This document shows positions 50,882-59,563 of a DNA stretch of 64,000 nt, in pieces. A program made the translations under genes and the position numbers. Source of the stretch: JALEFZ01 sp038527485 (GTDB taxonomy: Bacteria > Bacteroidota > Bacteroidia > J057); assembly GCA_038527485.1 (NCBI GenBank), contig JBCBFT010000019.1, positions 17,754-81,753 on the forward strand, read 5' to 3'. How positions within the stretch are numbered: position 1 is the first letter of the stretch; each line of letters opens with the position of its first letter. The notes under the pieces are model-generated. The model searched no databases and was not told where the DNA came from. It was given only the letters and a program-made list of their open reading frames with translations.

Positions 50882-52294
50882 CTACAGACGCTCCTCGACT
50901 CTTCGTATAGTGAAAAGCGTGGATGTATCGGGGATATTCATTCGGATGCGCCAATGCTGTGGATAATAATTATTGGCGCGATTTCCCAATTCCTTAAGCC
51001 ATCCCAAGGGGACTCCTCCAAATGTGGTATATCCCCATCCCTTCGGTAAGGCTGTTTTGACGGGTTCTTTTTTTAAGAATTTCAAGGCATCCAGATGCGA
51101 TAATTCTTCAGAAGGGAAAATCTCTCGCTCGAAGTAAGGCGATAACAGCATACCATGAGAGGGGTTGATCTTTTGTTTTTTAATCTCACCTATATTGACC
51201 CCGATATGGTGGAGATACAGTTTTTGTGTTAAGACTTCTATTGCTGCAGCCTGTGAAGAAGGAATGGCAAATATTTGCTCCTCCCCCTGAAAATAAGCCC
51301 ATTTTTCCCTTTCCTTGAGCCAGTGTTCTACTTTGGGGAGTAGGTCTTTGTGTAGGGGTTGAAGGAACTGCTTCTTTTTCTTTTTCCTGAAGGTGAAGTC
51401 TGTTCCAATGGCGCCTTTCTGGATCAGGGTAAGGAAAAGCCCCTCGCCTTTCACCTTATGGGGATGAAAACGATAGCCCGGAAGTGCTTTGTAGTCGGAG
51501 ACCGTGATGCCCCATGTCGTAGGCACTTCTACAGGAATCGGCGCTGCGTCTACTTGTTGTAACAGCCAATCCAGATTGTGCTCATTTTCGTCCTCGTTGA
51601 ACGTGCAGGTAGAGTAGGCGAGTATGCCCCCTGGCTTCAGCGTATCCCATACATCCATCAGGATTCTTCTTTGGCGCTCGCAACATAGGTGTACATGTGC
51701 AGGTGACCACTCGTCGGCTGCTTTATGGTCGCGACGGAAAAGACCCTCTCCCGAGCAGGGCGCATCTACCAAGACCAGATCAAAGAATCCAGGGAGTGCC
51801 TGAAAATCCTCGGGATCATTTTGACTGACGACGGCTTGGATGGTGCCCCATTTCTGCAAGTTTTCGGAGAGGATCTGTGCCCGTGAGCGAATGACTTCAT
51901 TGGCTACAAGCAGGCTATCCTCGGAGAGCAAAGAAGCAACCAAAGTACTTTTTCCTCCTGGTGCGGCGCAAAGGTCGAGTACCCTAAGAGAAGATTGGAA
52001 GTCGATGACCTGTCCGAGCGCATAAGCAAGAAACATGGAACTCGCCTCTTGTACGTAGTACATGCCTGCATGAAACCAAGGGTCCATCGTAAACAGCGGT
52101 CGCTCAGACAAAAAATATCCATCAGGATGCCAGGGTACCTGAGAGTAGGGGAGGGAAGAAGTGAATTTGTTGGGGTTGAGCCTGAGCGAAGTCGCGGGTG
52201 TCTCATCCAGGGCAGCTAGGAAGGCAGAAGATGCTTCGGGAAACTGCTGCTGTATGCGGCTGACAAACTCAGGAGGCCAATGGGATGCGTTCAT
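50882..52294 (-). CDS. RsmF/NOL1-NOP2-Sun family rRNA cytosine-5 methyltransferase
   Basis: A 470-residue protein from ATG 52294 (MNASHWPPEF); the longer frame includes the terminator of the next gene and is rejected. The SAM domain has 'VLDLCAAPGGKSTLVASLL', motif IV 'LVDAPCSGEGLFRRD' and motif VI 'LAYSTCTFNEDENE' (catalytic Cys). A C-terminal domain ('KGWGYTTFGGVPLGWLKELGNRANNYYP') matches the RNA-binding extension of RsmF/YebU enzymes, which make m5C in 16S rRNA. The exact target cytosine cannot be assigned. Confidence 0.88.
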   Translation of the reverse strand: MNASHWPPEFVSRIQQQFPEASSAFLAALDETPATSLRLNPNKFTSSLPYSQVPWHPDGYFLSERPLFTMDPWFHAGMYYVQEASSMFLAYALGQVIDFQSSLRVLDLCAAPGGKSTLVASLLSEDSLLVANEVIRSRAQILSENLQKWGTIQAVVSQNDPEDFQALPGFFDLVLVDAPCSGEGLFRRDHKAADEWSPAHVHLCCERQRRILMDVWDTLKPGGILAYSTCTFNEDENEHNLDWLLQQVDAAPIPVEVPTTWGITVSDYKALPGYRFHPHKVKGEGLFLTLIQKGAIGTDFTFRKKKKKQFLQPLHKDLLPKVEHWLKEREKWAYFQGEEQIFAIPSSQAAAIEVLTQKLYLHHIGVNIGEIKKQKINPSHGMLLSPYFEREIFPSEELSHLDALKFLKKEPVKTALPKGWGYTTFGGVPLGWLKELGNRANNYYPQHWRIRMNIPDTSTLFTIRRVEERL

Positions 52295-52336
52295 AATGAA
52301 TGAAAGTATCGCACAAAGGACTATAGATTTTCCCAA

Positions 52337-52377
52337 AAACAAAAACGTCGAAACACAAGCTGTTCCGACGTTTTTTA
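52337..52377 (-). terminator. terminator for the DUF4412 gene
   Basis: CGTCG/CGACG with inner AACA/TGTT forms the stem, flanked by A and T runs at both sides. It lies just after the DUF4412 gene and inside the rejected longer start of the methyltransferase. Confidence 0.75.
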
Positions 52378-52404
52378 TGCTTTTACAAAGTTTCAAATAT
52401 AGGC

Positions 52405-53403
52405 TTACTGATCACCATCACCTGTATTCAGGAGATCTGAGAAGCGAGATACATCCGTCGTCTCATACCCCTCCAATGAGAATAGTTCTGTCTTGATGAC
52501 ATTGGACTGAAGATTTTTAATTCTCCAGATAGATTTTTCGCCAGATTTCTTTTCTGTAGTGGTAGACTCTAAGGGAGCCCCACTGGTTGGATAGATATCG
52601 TCGTAGCTCGTTGCATTGCCATTTTTATCATTGGAGAAGTTCATAAATCCAAACAGCTCTCCATAGTTGAGGGGAAAATCCTCTGCAACCCAGACATAGC
52701 TTATGACTTCATCATCTTCATAGATGTATTCATCGCATCTGTACCCCTCGATGGTTTTGGATCGACCTGTAGCTCTTACTTCTCCTTTCGCTTCTGTAGC
52801 TTCCTCATCCTCAACGGTGATCTTCATGCGAGGAATTTTGGCTACGAAAGCTTGCTTATCTGTTTCGATTTTGGTGGCTACTTTACGTGTGCGGCGGTCA
52901 AATATGACGGTCATAATCTCATCCGGTTTCTCTGGGTCTCGTGTTTGCATAGCAAATTGATACGCGTCGATAGACATCGTATTGGTTTGAGGGTAGCCCT
53001 TTTGCAATTTATTTTTCTTGTAAAGCTCTGTGACCATTTCAAATGTCCCAATAAAGGAGCTTGGCTCTATCTGGCTGTAGTCTTCTCCTTCGACTGGTTC
53101 GATCGTGACATTGGTAGAGGTATTAAACAATTTGTTCAGCTTTTCTTCCGCTGTTTCTGAGGAATCATTGGAAGTGGAGTCACTGGAAGATTTACCATCC
53201 ATTTGAAAGATTTTATCCAAGGTCTTTTCCAGTACTTTATCCGCGGCTTCCTCAGCTTTCTTGTCTACGGCTCTATCCATAGCTTGATCGACTTTTCGTT
53301 TGAGACGATCAAATTGCGCATGGCTAGTAGGCGTCATCCCCAATAGGCAAAATAACAGGCAGGCAATCAACGGAATGGAAAAGGTAAATTTAGAGGTATT
53401 CAT
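52405..53403 (-). CDS. DUF4412 domain protein
   Basis: A 332-residue exported protein: signal peptide (residues 1-29, ending HAQ), an acidic/basic amphipathic helix region (~30-95, 'FDRLKRKVDQAMDRAVDKKAEE'), then DUF4412 (from ~105: 'SFIGTFEMVTELYKKNK', 'MTVIFDRRTRKVATKIETDKQA', 'YRCDEYIYEDDEVISYVWVAED'). DUF4412 is common in Bacteroidota exported proteins of unknown function; the beta-rich fold may bind lipid or peptide. It stands alone with its own terminator. Confidence 0.85.
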   Translation of the reverse strand: MNTSKFTFSIPLIACLLFCLLGMTPTSHAQFDRLKRKVDQAMDRAVDKKAEEAADKVLEKTLDKIFQMDGKSSSDSTSNDSSETAEEKLNKLFNTSTNVTIEPVEGEDYSQIEPSSFIGTFEMVTELYKKNKLQKGYPQTNTMSIDAYQFAMQTRDPEKPDEIMTVIFDRRTRKVATKIETDKQAFVAKIPRMKITVEDEEATEAKGEVRATGRSKTIEGYRCDEYIYEDDEVISYVWVAEDFPLNYGELFGFMNFSNDKNGNATSYDDIYPTSGAPLESTTTEKKSGEKSIWRIKNLQSNVIKTELFSLEGYETTDVSRFSDLLNTGDGDQ

Positions 53404-53570
53404 TTGTACAATTTATGGGTGTAGATACGTTTTAGATTTACAAACTATTCAAGCTCTTTTCTTTTTGACGTGGTTTGGAACACTCGCTTCTTCTTTTAGC
53501 TCGGTTTTTATGGTTCCAGACACATTTTTAACGTTTCATTTTTATTTTCCTGTTATTTCCTTCTGCTTCC

Positions 53571-53711
53571 ATGAATCTTCTCCACTCATCCAAGAAAATC
53601 AGACGCTGGGGCTTTGGCGCCCTCCTATTACTGGCTTCTACTCTTTTGATTGTCAAGTTTGTCTTGATGACTACTTTGAGCAGAGCCCCTTTATTGGTCG
53701 TTGAACCATGA
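53571..53711 (+). CDS. small single-helix membrane protein
   Basis: A 46-residue frame from ATG 53571 to TGA 53709-53711. A basic, hydrophilic start (MNLLHSSKKIRRW) is followed by a 22-residue hydrophobic helix (FGALLLLASTLLIVKFVLMT) and a short tail. This shape (positive-inside, single span) is far from random, but no homologue is recognised and no promoter is obvious. The 454-base gap between the DUF4412 and DUF952 genes holds nothing else I can support. Confidence 0.4.
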   Translation: MNLLHSSKKIRRWGFGALLLLASTLLIVKFVLMTTLSRAPLLVVEP

Positions 53712-53858
53712 GACTTCCATCACTCATGATATCTATACCTTGAGCTTTTAAAATGTAAACACGTACCAACCAGTTTTTTTACATTTTTTTGGATGTAGAA
53801 AAATGAAGTACTCCATTTTTATAGAGAATCAATGGAGCGTGCCGTTCTGCACAGGTGC

Positions 53859-54188
53859 TTAATCCCACTCCCATTCCCCAGCCTTATTACGGAAGAGCAT
53901 ACGCGTATTTTCTACATAGTCAAATCTGATTTTTCCGTAAATGTGGGGAAACAACTCTCCATTTTGAGCGGGTTCCATCTTGAGGAGGTGTCGAACCTTT
54001 TTTTCAGGTATTTCTAGTACGACGAGTTCATTCGCATCGGTAAAATGCTTGGTGGCACTTGGGATCAATTGCTCTTTGGTGGAACAGTGGATGAAACCCT
54101 CTGTTGCTAGTGATGCGGCTGCGTACGCCCCTCCCGAAAGTGCTTTTTCCCATATCTTGGGGTCTGCTAGGTGATAAATCAAGCCCAT
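53859..54188 (-). CDS. DUF952 family protein
   Basis: A 109-residue protein from ATG 54188 ('MGLIYHLADPKIWEKALSGG'). The DUF952 markers are 'EGFIHCSTKEQLIPSATKHF' and 'LVVLEIPEKKVRHLLKMEPA' with 'ELFPHIYGKI'. The fold resembles an ADP-ribosyltransferase-like small enzyme; no activity is established. The longer frame to 54269 adds a hydrophobic leader without homology. Confidence 0.85.
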   Translation of the reverse strand: MGLIYHLADPKIWEKALSGGAYAAASLATEGFIHCSTKEQLIPSATKHFTDANELVVLEIPEKKVRHLLKMEPAQNGELFPHIYGKIRFDYVENTRMLFRNKAGEWEWD

Positions 54189-54325
54189 GATGTTACATAT
54201 TATAGATAAGAGGGCAATATGTACCCAAAGAGTCGAGATAAGCAAAAGGAATATCTCAGGATACGCCAATTGTGAGGTATTTATTTGTACCTCCTCATTC
54301 TGTAATCCTTGATACAGTCTACGAT

Positions 54326-55321
54326 TTACTGATCAAAATCAATTTCTGTATTATCTCCGATGTTGATACTATTGGACTTTCCTTTAAGAGATGTATCATT
54401 GCCAATGACAGAATGACTCAAAATGATGCTTTCTAGCTGAGAATAAGCACCTAAAATAGAGTCACTCACAATGGAGTGATGGATCTTGGCATTTTCGGCT
54501 ATGGCTACATAAGGACCTATGATCGATCCCTGGATGTCGCAGCCTTTGGCTATATGTACAGGAGGAATGACTACCGTGTTCTCTAGCTGGTACTGAGATG
54601 TATCTGTCAAACGCTCTAATAAGATACGATTGGTCAAAAGGAGGGTCTGTTTTTTTCCACAATCATACCAGTTTTCTACCGTATGTGTTCGGAGTTCCAC
54701 TCCCGTTTTAACCATTCCCATGAGTACATCCGTCAGATAATATTCTTTTCCTGGGTCTAGGGGAGGTTTGACAATGGTATTAAGTTGGTGTATCAATTCG
54801 GGTATATGACAAATCTTGTACATGCCGACCAAGGCAAGGTTGCTCGTAGGGATCTCAGGTTTTTCTACAAGCTTTTTGACCATCTTCTGCTCATCGAGCA
54901 TGGCGATCCCAAAAGAGCGGGGATCGTCTACCTGATGTACAGCAAGGATACTACCAGGTAATTGAAGTAGTTTCTTCGTATCGTCTGTGAAAATAGTATC
55001 TCCCAAAACGATGAGAATTTCTTCCTCCTCCCGGAAGTGGTCTTGTGCCGTCCATATGGCATGTGCGAGGCCTTTACGGGGTTCTTGCACGACAAATTCT
55101 GCCTCAATCAAGTCTCCGTATTGCTCCTCTACATACGTGCTGATTTTCTCCTTGAGGTAGCCAACAATAAATACCTGCTTACGAATGCCCGCTTCGATCA
55201 GATTGTCGATGATGTGCCCAAGGATGGGCTTGCCCGCGACAGGGATCAAAGGCTTGGGCTGAGTGTGTGTATGTGGCCTCAATTGGGTACCTGCCCCTGC
55301 CACAGGAATCACTGCTTTCAT
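54326..55321 (-). CDS. sugar-1-phosphate nucleotidyltransferase with left-handed beta-helix
   Basis: A 331-residue protein. 'MKAVIPVAGAGTQLRPHTHTQPKPLIPVAGKPILGHIIDNL' is the NDP-sugar pyrophosphorylase signature (the usual GxGTRLRP reads GAGTQLRP), 'ILIVLGDTIF' binds metal and nucleotide, and 'GKEYYLTDVLMGMV' follows. Residues ~245-331 show hexapeptide repeats (VVIPPVHIAKGCDIQGSIIGPY...) forming a left-handed beta-helix, as in glucose-1-phosphate or mannose-1-phosphate nucleotidyltransferases. Product and pathway partner are not nearby; the precise sugar is unknown. Confidence 0.9.
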   Translation of the reverse strand: MKAVIPVAGAGTQLRPHTHTQPKPLIPVAGKPILGHIIDNLIEAGIRKQVFIVGYLKEKISTYVEEQYGDLIEAEFVVQEPRKGLAHAIWTAQDHFREEEEILIVLGDTIFTDDTKKLLQLPGSILAVHQVDDPRSFGIAMLDEQKMVKKLVEKPEIPTSNLALVGMYKICHIPELIHQLNTIVKPPLDPGKEYYLTDVLMGMVKTGVELRTHTVENWYDCGKKQTLLLTNRILLERLTDTSQYQLENTVVIPPVHIAKGCDIQGSIIGPYVAIAENAKIHHSIVSDSILGAYSQLESIILSHSVIGNDTSLKGKSNSINIGDNTEIDFDQ

Positions 55322-55442
55322 TTAGGTGATGATTTAACCAAAGAACGAATGACGTCCTTGATTTCTTTGGCCTGAAAATAAGATTTAATCCCAAAGACCA
55401 GCTAAATAATGTAGGGATTGTTATTTTTCAGCAAGGAAAGGC

Positions 55443-56147
55443 CTACATAAATAGGTAAAAGTCTTTCGTCAGACGAATATACTCATCAGTATATTGGTTT
55501 GCACCTCCCTTCTGAATGATAAGGTGATTTTCTTCTACAGATGAAGGCGTTGGTTCAAACTGGATTAAGACTCTATGAGGGGGTTTTTGTTGGGTGGCAG
55601 ATACCTGTGTGATACGTGTAGGAAATAATCCCTGAGCATGGGCCAAGGATACAGCAGGTGCAAGTTTGTCAAAAGGAAGAATCAGGCTGCTCTTGCCTTC
55701 TGCTGCGAGGAGATGTGAGATGGAGGCAATCAAAGTAGGAAGGGTAAGCACATCCGTATGGCGCGCCTTCGCCAGCTGAGGATTGGAATTTCTGGGGCCC
55801 GTATCGAAAAAAGGAGGGTTGACCACAATCAAATCGAAAGGAGGTGCTTCGAAATCTTTGAGATCAGCTTCTATTAGCTGAATGTGTGTCTGAAAATGAC
55901 TTGCAGCAATATTGCTTTTGGCACATGAGACGGCAGCCGGAGAGATGTCAATCCCTATAATATGAGATCGTGGAGTGCGTTGTGCCATCATTAAGCATAA
56001 CAGACCCGTACCTGTACCCACATCTAGCACGCGCCCTGCAACTGGGACCGATGCCCAACTCCCCAGTAAGATGCCATCCGTCCCAACTGATAATACATCG
56101 GGTGTTTGCTGGATCTGAAATTGCTTGAATTGGAACGATTTTTTCAT
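55443..56147 (-). CDS. tRNA1(Val) adenine-N6 methyltransferase family (TrmN6/YfiC)
   Basis: A 234-residue protein: 'FQFKQFQIQQTPDVLSVGTDGILLGSWA' opens the family, 'VLDVGTGTGLLCLMMAQR' binds SAM, and the catalytic motif 'DLIVVNPPFFDTGPRNS' (NPPF) selects the adenine amino group. E. coli TrmN6 modifies A37 of tRNA1(Val); the length (about 245) agrees. The enzyme is predicted cytosolic. Alternative: a related NPPY rRNA methyltransferase, judged less likely from the N-terminus. Confidence 0.88.
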   Translation of the reverse strand: MKKSFQFKQFQIQQTPDVLSVGTDGILLGSWASVPVAGRVLDVGTGTGLLCLMMAQRTPRSHIIGIDISPAAVSCAKSNIAASHFQTHIQLIEADLKDFEAPPFDLIVVNPPFFDTGPRNSNPQLAKARHTDVLTLPTLIASISHLLAAEGKSSLILPFDKLAPAVSLAHAQGLFPTRITQVSATQQKPPHRVLIQFEPTPSSVEENHLIIQKGGANQYTDEYIRLTKDFYLFM

Positions 56148-56315
56148 CTTAATTCGAGAAATATTACGAAAAGTAGCATCTTCTGGTACATATTTAGAAT
56201 TGCTATTATATCAGAAAGGATGGTTTTTCTATATTAATGCCATAAAACATATGATCAGATCCAAGATGTTTCCTTCTGCTCATCTTATGGTCTGCTCAGC
56301 CAATGAAATTGATTC

Positions 56316-56810
56316 ATGTTTAAAATTCAGGACCTTATTCCCTTTATAGTTGTCGCCATTTTGGGAGGCTGGGTAGGTACGATGTCCCTATCAAATCGTC
56401 CCGATCCAGCCGACATTACGCGTATTCACGATGGTATGGAAGCCCAAAGAGATGCTTTGATTCCCCAATTTGTCGCCATGGGCTTTAGTGGGGAAGTGAA
56501 GACAAATGAAATTAAGTATCGTAAATATCCTCTTCCAGATGAGCGCTATTTCTCTCGTCTCGAACTACAATCTTTCGTGCCAGGAGATAGCATGATGACG
56601 GTTCCTACCAAAGATATCTATTATGATTTTTCTAATCGCACGGACGCCCTCTTCATTATGGGGTTGAATGGTCGTAAGGTAAAGGAAGGTTACACGATCA
56701 GGAAAGCAGCGGGTGACTCGATATTTACGGTTTTTGATGGTGAAGAAATGATCATGGAGCAGGGGCTGGATTGGCGTTTATTCATCCCTGATAGTATCTA
56801 CGACGAGTAA
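56316..56810 (+). CDS. membrane-anchored hypothetical protein
   Basis: A 164-residue protein with one N-terminal helix (residues ~7-26, 'LIPFIVVAILGGWVGTMSL') and an otherwise soluble, periplasmic part containing a patterned 'RKYPLPDERYFSRLELQSF' and a C-terminal acidic end. No cysteines or catalytic motifs. Divergent from TrmN6, so it may share its promoter region. No family recognised. Confidence 0.68.
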   Translation: MFKIQDLIPFIVVAILGGWVGTMSLSNRPDPADITRIHDGMEAQRDALIPQFVAMGFSGEVKTNEIKYRKYPLPDERYFSRLELQSFVPGDSMMTVPTKDIYYDFSNRTDALFIMGLNGRKVKEGYTIRKAAGDSIFTVFDGEEMIMEQGLDWRLFIPDSIYDE

Positions 56811-56894
56811 AATAAGCTCAAATCCCATCACAAGAAAGCATTTGGGAAGCCGCACAGCCCTCAATAGATGTGTGGCATCTTATCAAAGCAATAA

Positions 56895-56939
56895 AAACGG
56901 AGCCTTTTCTTCCCGCTGTGTGAAGAAAAGGCTTCGTTT
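56895..56939. terminator. bidirectional terminator, 12-bp stem
   Basis: AGCCTTTTCTTC (56901-56912) pairs with 56922-56933; A and T runs flank both sides. It separates two convergent genes. Confidence 0.88.
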
Positions 56940-57201
56940 ATGGGTTCACTTCTGGGCGGTATCTGAGCGTACCACCGGCTACCTTCATCACAAATATGGC
57001 TTTCCCTTCTAGTAGACTAGTTTTCATCTCTTCCTGGACGAGGGACATCACCTCGGTGTAGTCACCAAATATTTGGGTACTGACGCCATTTGTTTCGATC
57101 TGTATGCTTGTATGCTGGCGGAGTCGGCTCAGAAATTCTAGGACAATGGATTCATAGGCCTGATCGAGCGGATACATGCTGATTTCTACGGTACAATTCA
57201 T
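56938..57201 (-). CDS. thiamine-binding (YkoF/MTH1187) family protein
   Basis: An 87-residue single ferredoxin-like domain: 'CTVEISMYPLD' strand, 'RLRQHTSIQIETNGVSTQIFGDYTEVMSLVQEEM' and 'GKAIFVMKVAGG'. YkoF-like domains bind thiamine or its hydroxymethylpyrimidine part. Proteins of this size usually dimerise. No thiamine transport or synthesis gene lies beside it. Confidence 0.8.
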   Translation of the reverse strand: MNCTVEISMYPLDQAYESIVLEFLSRLRQHTSIQIETNGVSTQIFGDYTEVMSLVQEEMKTSLLEGKAIFVMKVAGGTLRYRPEVNP

Positions 57202-57521
57202 GAGAGCGTATATGGAGTTTGGATTGTAAGCCTACAAATAAAGAGAAAAAATCACTTCTTAGGTTTATCGCTGCATGCATGATTTTCCCTTCTCATAGTA
57301 ACTCGCCAATCGAGAAAAAATGACTAGATAGATATAAAAAGAAGTGGGGGTGTATAAAAAGATGCCATATATCCACTTTTTCTTCTCAATTCTTAAGAGA
57401 TAGTCCTTGGGCTTTTCATGCCAAAATGGACAAGATCCTATTTCCTCTTTCATTTTATGAATCCTTCTTTGTTGCTGTTTCGAGGCTCTAGAAACAGCTA
57501 AAGAGATATTTATATACATTT
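57202..57521. other. gene-poor stretch upstream of the candidate small-RNA unit
   Basis: An 84-codon minus-strand frame (57265-57519) exists here, but its leader is weak and no domain is visible, so it is not called. The sequence is AT-rich; no terminator or promoter is clear in this part. Confidence 0.4.
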
Positions 57522-57552
57522 TTTGTAAATTACATTTAATGGTATATATTTG
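57522..57552 (+). promoter_or_regulatory. exact Bacteroidota consensus promoter
   Basis: TTTG at 57522-57525, a 19-base spacer, and TATATTTG at 57545-57552 match the known -33/-7 consensus without mismatch. Transcription would start near 57559. No conventional gene follows, only the small ORFs and the terminator at 57838. Confidence 0.65.
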
Positions 57553-57558
57553 TATTCG

Positions 57559-57863
57559 TAATAAGTGTTGATGCTTTTCTTTTCATACGCACAAGCAAAG
57601 GTAAAGAAGAAGCTTTATCTCTTAAAGCTAACGCTACGATTTTACGTGAGATGATAGAAAGAAATAAAGTGTATCTCTCACCCGCAGCACAAGTGAACAA
57701 GAAAAAGGAATGTTTGTACAAAGCACCCATAAGATTGATCAGATAACGTTCTTTTCATTAGCAGTTTTTTCCGACCTGTGGTTCAGCCTTTTGGACAACG
57801 ATTGAGGATAGGCAAATCCAGGATGGAATATCCCCAACCCACCATTTGATGGTGGGTTTTTTT
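57559..57863 (+). ncRNA. candidate ~300-nt small RNA or micro-operon
   Basis: A promoter at its 5' end and a strong terminator at its 3' end delimit this unit. Inside are two tiny ORFs, 57571-57654 (27 aa, MLFFSYAQAKVKKKL...) and 57651-57746 (31 aa, MIERNKVYLS...), overlapping by ATGA, both basic. A further stem (TTG-GGATA with TATCC-CAA, near 57803-57837) precedes the terminator. It does not match tmRNA, RNase P, SRP or 6S RNA features that I know. Whether it is a regulatory RNA or encodes peptides is open. Confidence 0.4.
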
Positions 57864-57864
57864 A
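57838..57864 (+). terminator. strong terminator of the small-RNA candidate
   Basis: CCCACCAT-TTG-ATGGTGGG is an 8-bp perfect stem followed by seven T residues. No annotated gene ends just upstream on this strand. Confidence 0.88.
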
Positions 57865-58153
57865 TGGGCTTTTTTTGTGTCTTCTGATCAGACCTAGGTT
57901 GTAAGAAATCCTGAAAACAATTTGGAGCCTAAAAAATAAAAAATGAACATTTTTAGTATTTTCTTACATGTCATATAATTCTATTTAAGTATTAAAAAGT
58001 ACAGCTTATCGCTATAAAGAAGCTATTCATCTCTTTATGCTGCATAAAAACTTCAATTATTTCCATTTTTGTAATGTCAAGAAATTAAAATAGTAACGGA
58101 ATCCTAACCCCTAGGGATCACATTTACACCCAGAAACAATAAGCTTCTAAGCC
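57865..58153. other. intergenic leader of the next T9SS gene
   Basis: AT-rich sequence without a coding frame. ATCCTAACCCCTA at 58101-58113 recurs in inverted form at 47309-47321, upstream of the TonB receptor gene. Confidence 0.4.
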
Positions 58154-59443
58154 ATGACTGTACGTAAGATTTTTAGCATATTTTCTTTTTTAGCGTTTTT
58201 AATCCCCGCGGTTTACGCACAAAGTGATTGTACCCTTCAGAGCGAATTGATCTTTGACGATTGGAATCTTGAGTCGGGAACTTTTGGAGGCCTTCAGTCC
58301 TCTTATCGCTTTACCGAAGTAACGGATGGTGTGGATGCCATTGTTACGATTGTCGACATGCGCAACGCGCGCCTTGTAAGTCTAGACCTTGGAAATACAG
58401 GTGCGTGGAACGCCTTTCAGCCGCAAGTAGAAATGCGCACTCAAAGATACGGTGGGACATCAGCCTACATGGATTTCCAGTTTACCTTTGTGATCGGAGG
58501 CACTACTACGCCTATCGATTTAGGAAATTGGACTGCGACTGCTATCGACATAGACGGAGACGATTATCGTTTGAAAGAAGTTGTAGTATTTGGTGGAGCT
58601 ACAGCATATACGACGGAGTCAAGCACCAAACTGAGTACGCAGATCCTGAATCTATGGGGTGAGACCTCTTATGCCTTCATGGCCAAGCGAGTAGATACAG
58701 AGGATGGCATCAGCGTGACGGCTACGGCGCACATGGTTTCTATGGAATTCGAAAATGCCCATACATTTTACTACAGAGCAGGTGTCGTGGACAATGGAGG
58801 AAGCTCAGATTGGTCCGACGCACCCGATCGAATGTTTTCTCTCAACTTTACTCCATGTTTGATCGAAAGCTATGTCAATCCACGCCGTGAGGAGATCGAA
58901 CTAAGCTTTCCAGTAGAATGGTTGAGCTTTGATGCTACACCGAATACACAGGGAGTCGTTCTAAATTGGGCTACCGCCTATGAGGAAAATAACCAAATGT
59001 TCGTGGTTCAGCGTTCGACGGATGGTATTTCGTATACCGACTTGCATATGTTGCCTGCTGCAGGAAATAAGATTGGCGTATCAGAATACTCTTTCGTGGA
59101 CAGGACGGCAGACAAGGGCACTTACTTTTATCGCATCATGCAGCAAGACATAGATGGAGCCCATTCGCATACACAAATAGAAGAAGTTGTAATTTCGGAA
59201 GATCGATGGGCTACTGTGCATGCTGAGCTTCAAGGTCAGGTGTTGAAAATAGCCGCTCAGTATGCAGACTATGCACGTCTTCGCATCGTACACAGCTCAG
59301 GACTTGAGATGTACAAAGGCACTGTAGAAGGAATGTACGAAGTAAAAGATTTGGATGTAAGTCGCTGGTCGGAAGGAGCTTATTGGGTTGTCATGATCAC
59401 TCCCAATGGACATAAGACACATGCAACTTTTATCAAACGCTAA
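58154..59443 (+). CDS. secreted protein with T9SS-like C-terminus
   Basis: A 429-residue protein with a signal peptide (residues 1-22, ending VYAQ). Residues ~25-255 are a Gly/Thr-rich beta domain with three cysteines and no recognised motif; residues ~258-355 are an immunoglobulin-like linker ('VVLNWATAYEENNQMFVVQRSTDG', 'GTYFYRIMQQDIDG'), and the last ~80 residues follow the T9SS tail layout, ending 'HATFIKR'. Probably exported to the cell surface or medium. A long AT-rich leader precedes it and a bidirectional terminator follows. Confidence 0.78.
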   Translation: MTVRKIFSIFSFLAFLIPAVYAQSDCTLQSELIFDDWNLESGTFGGLQSSYRFTEVTDGVDAIVTIVDMRNARLVSLDLGNTGAWNAFQPQVEMRTQRYGGTSAYMDFQFTFVIGGTTTPIDLGNWTATAIDIDGDDYRLKEVVVFGGATAYTTESSTKLSTQILNLWGETSYAFMAKRVDTEDGISVTATAHMVSMEFENAHTFYYRAGVVDNGGSSDWSDAPDRMFSLNFTPCLIESYVNPRREEIELSFPVEWLSFDATPNTQGVVLNWATAYEENNQMFVVQRSTDGISYTDLHMLPAAGNKIGVSEYSFVDRTADKGTYFYRIMQQDIDGAHSHTQIEEVVISEDRWATVHAELQGQVLKIAAQYADYARLRIVHSSGLEMYKGTVEGMYEVKDLDVSRWSEGAYWVVMITPNGHKTHATFIKR

Positions 59444-59458
59444 CTTATACTACCTCAA

Positions 59459-59502
59459 TACCCAATCCCCGTCTTGCAAGAGATGGGGAGTTTGGGTTTA
59501 TA
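59459..59502. terminator. bidirectional terminator between two T9SS genes
   Basis: CCCAATCCCCGTCT and GGAGTTTGGG-type arms pair imperfectly around TGCAA, with a T-containing tail, between convergent genes. Confidence 0.55.
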
Positions 59503-59563
59503 GGGTACACTAGAGACGATGAGTCGTACGAATCATCTCAAGTCTAACGCGTCGAATGTGTTC

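Noticed and set aside
53300..53704. 134-codon plus-strand frame overlapping the DUF4412 gene start
   Set aside because: Its first third is antisense to the signal peptide of a clear gene and the rest has no protein-like pattern; a different frame inside it gives a better small membrane protein.
57265..57519. 84-codon minus-strand frame
   Set aside because: A hydrophobic segment is present, but no start site, homology or terminator supports it.
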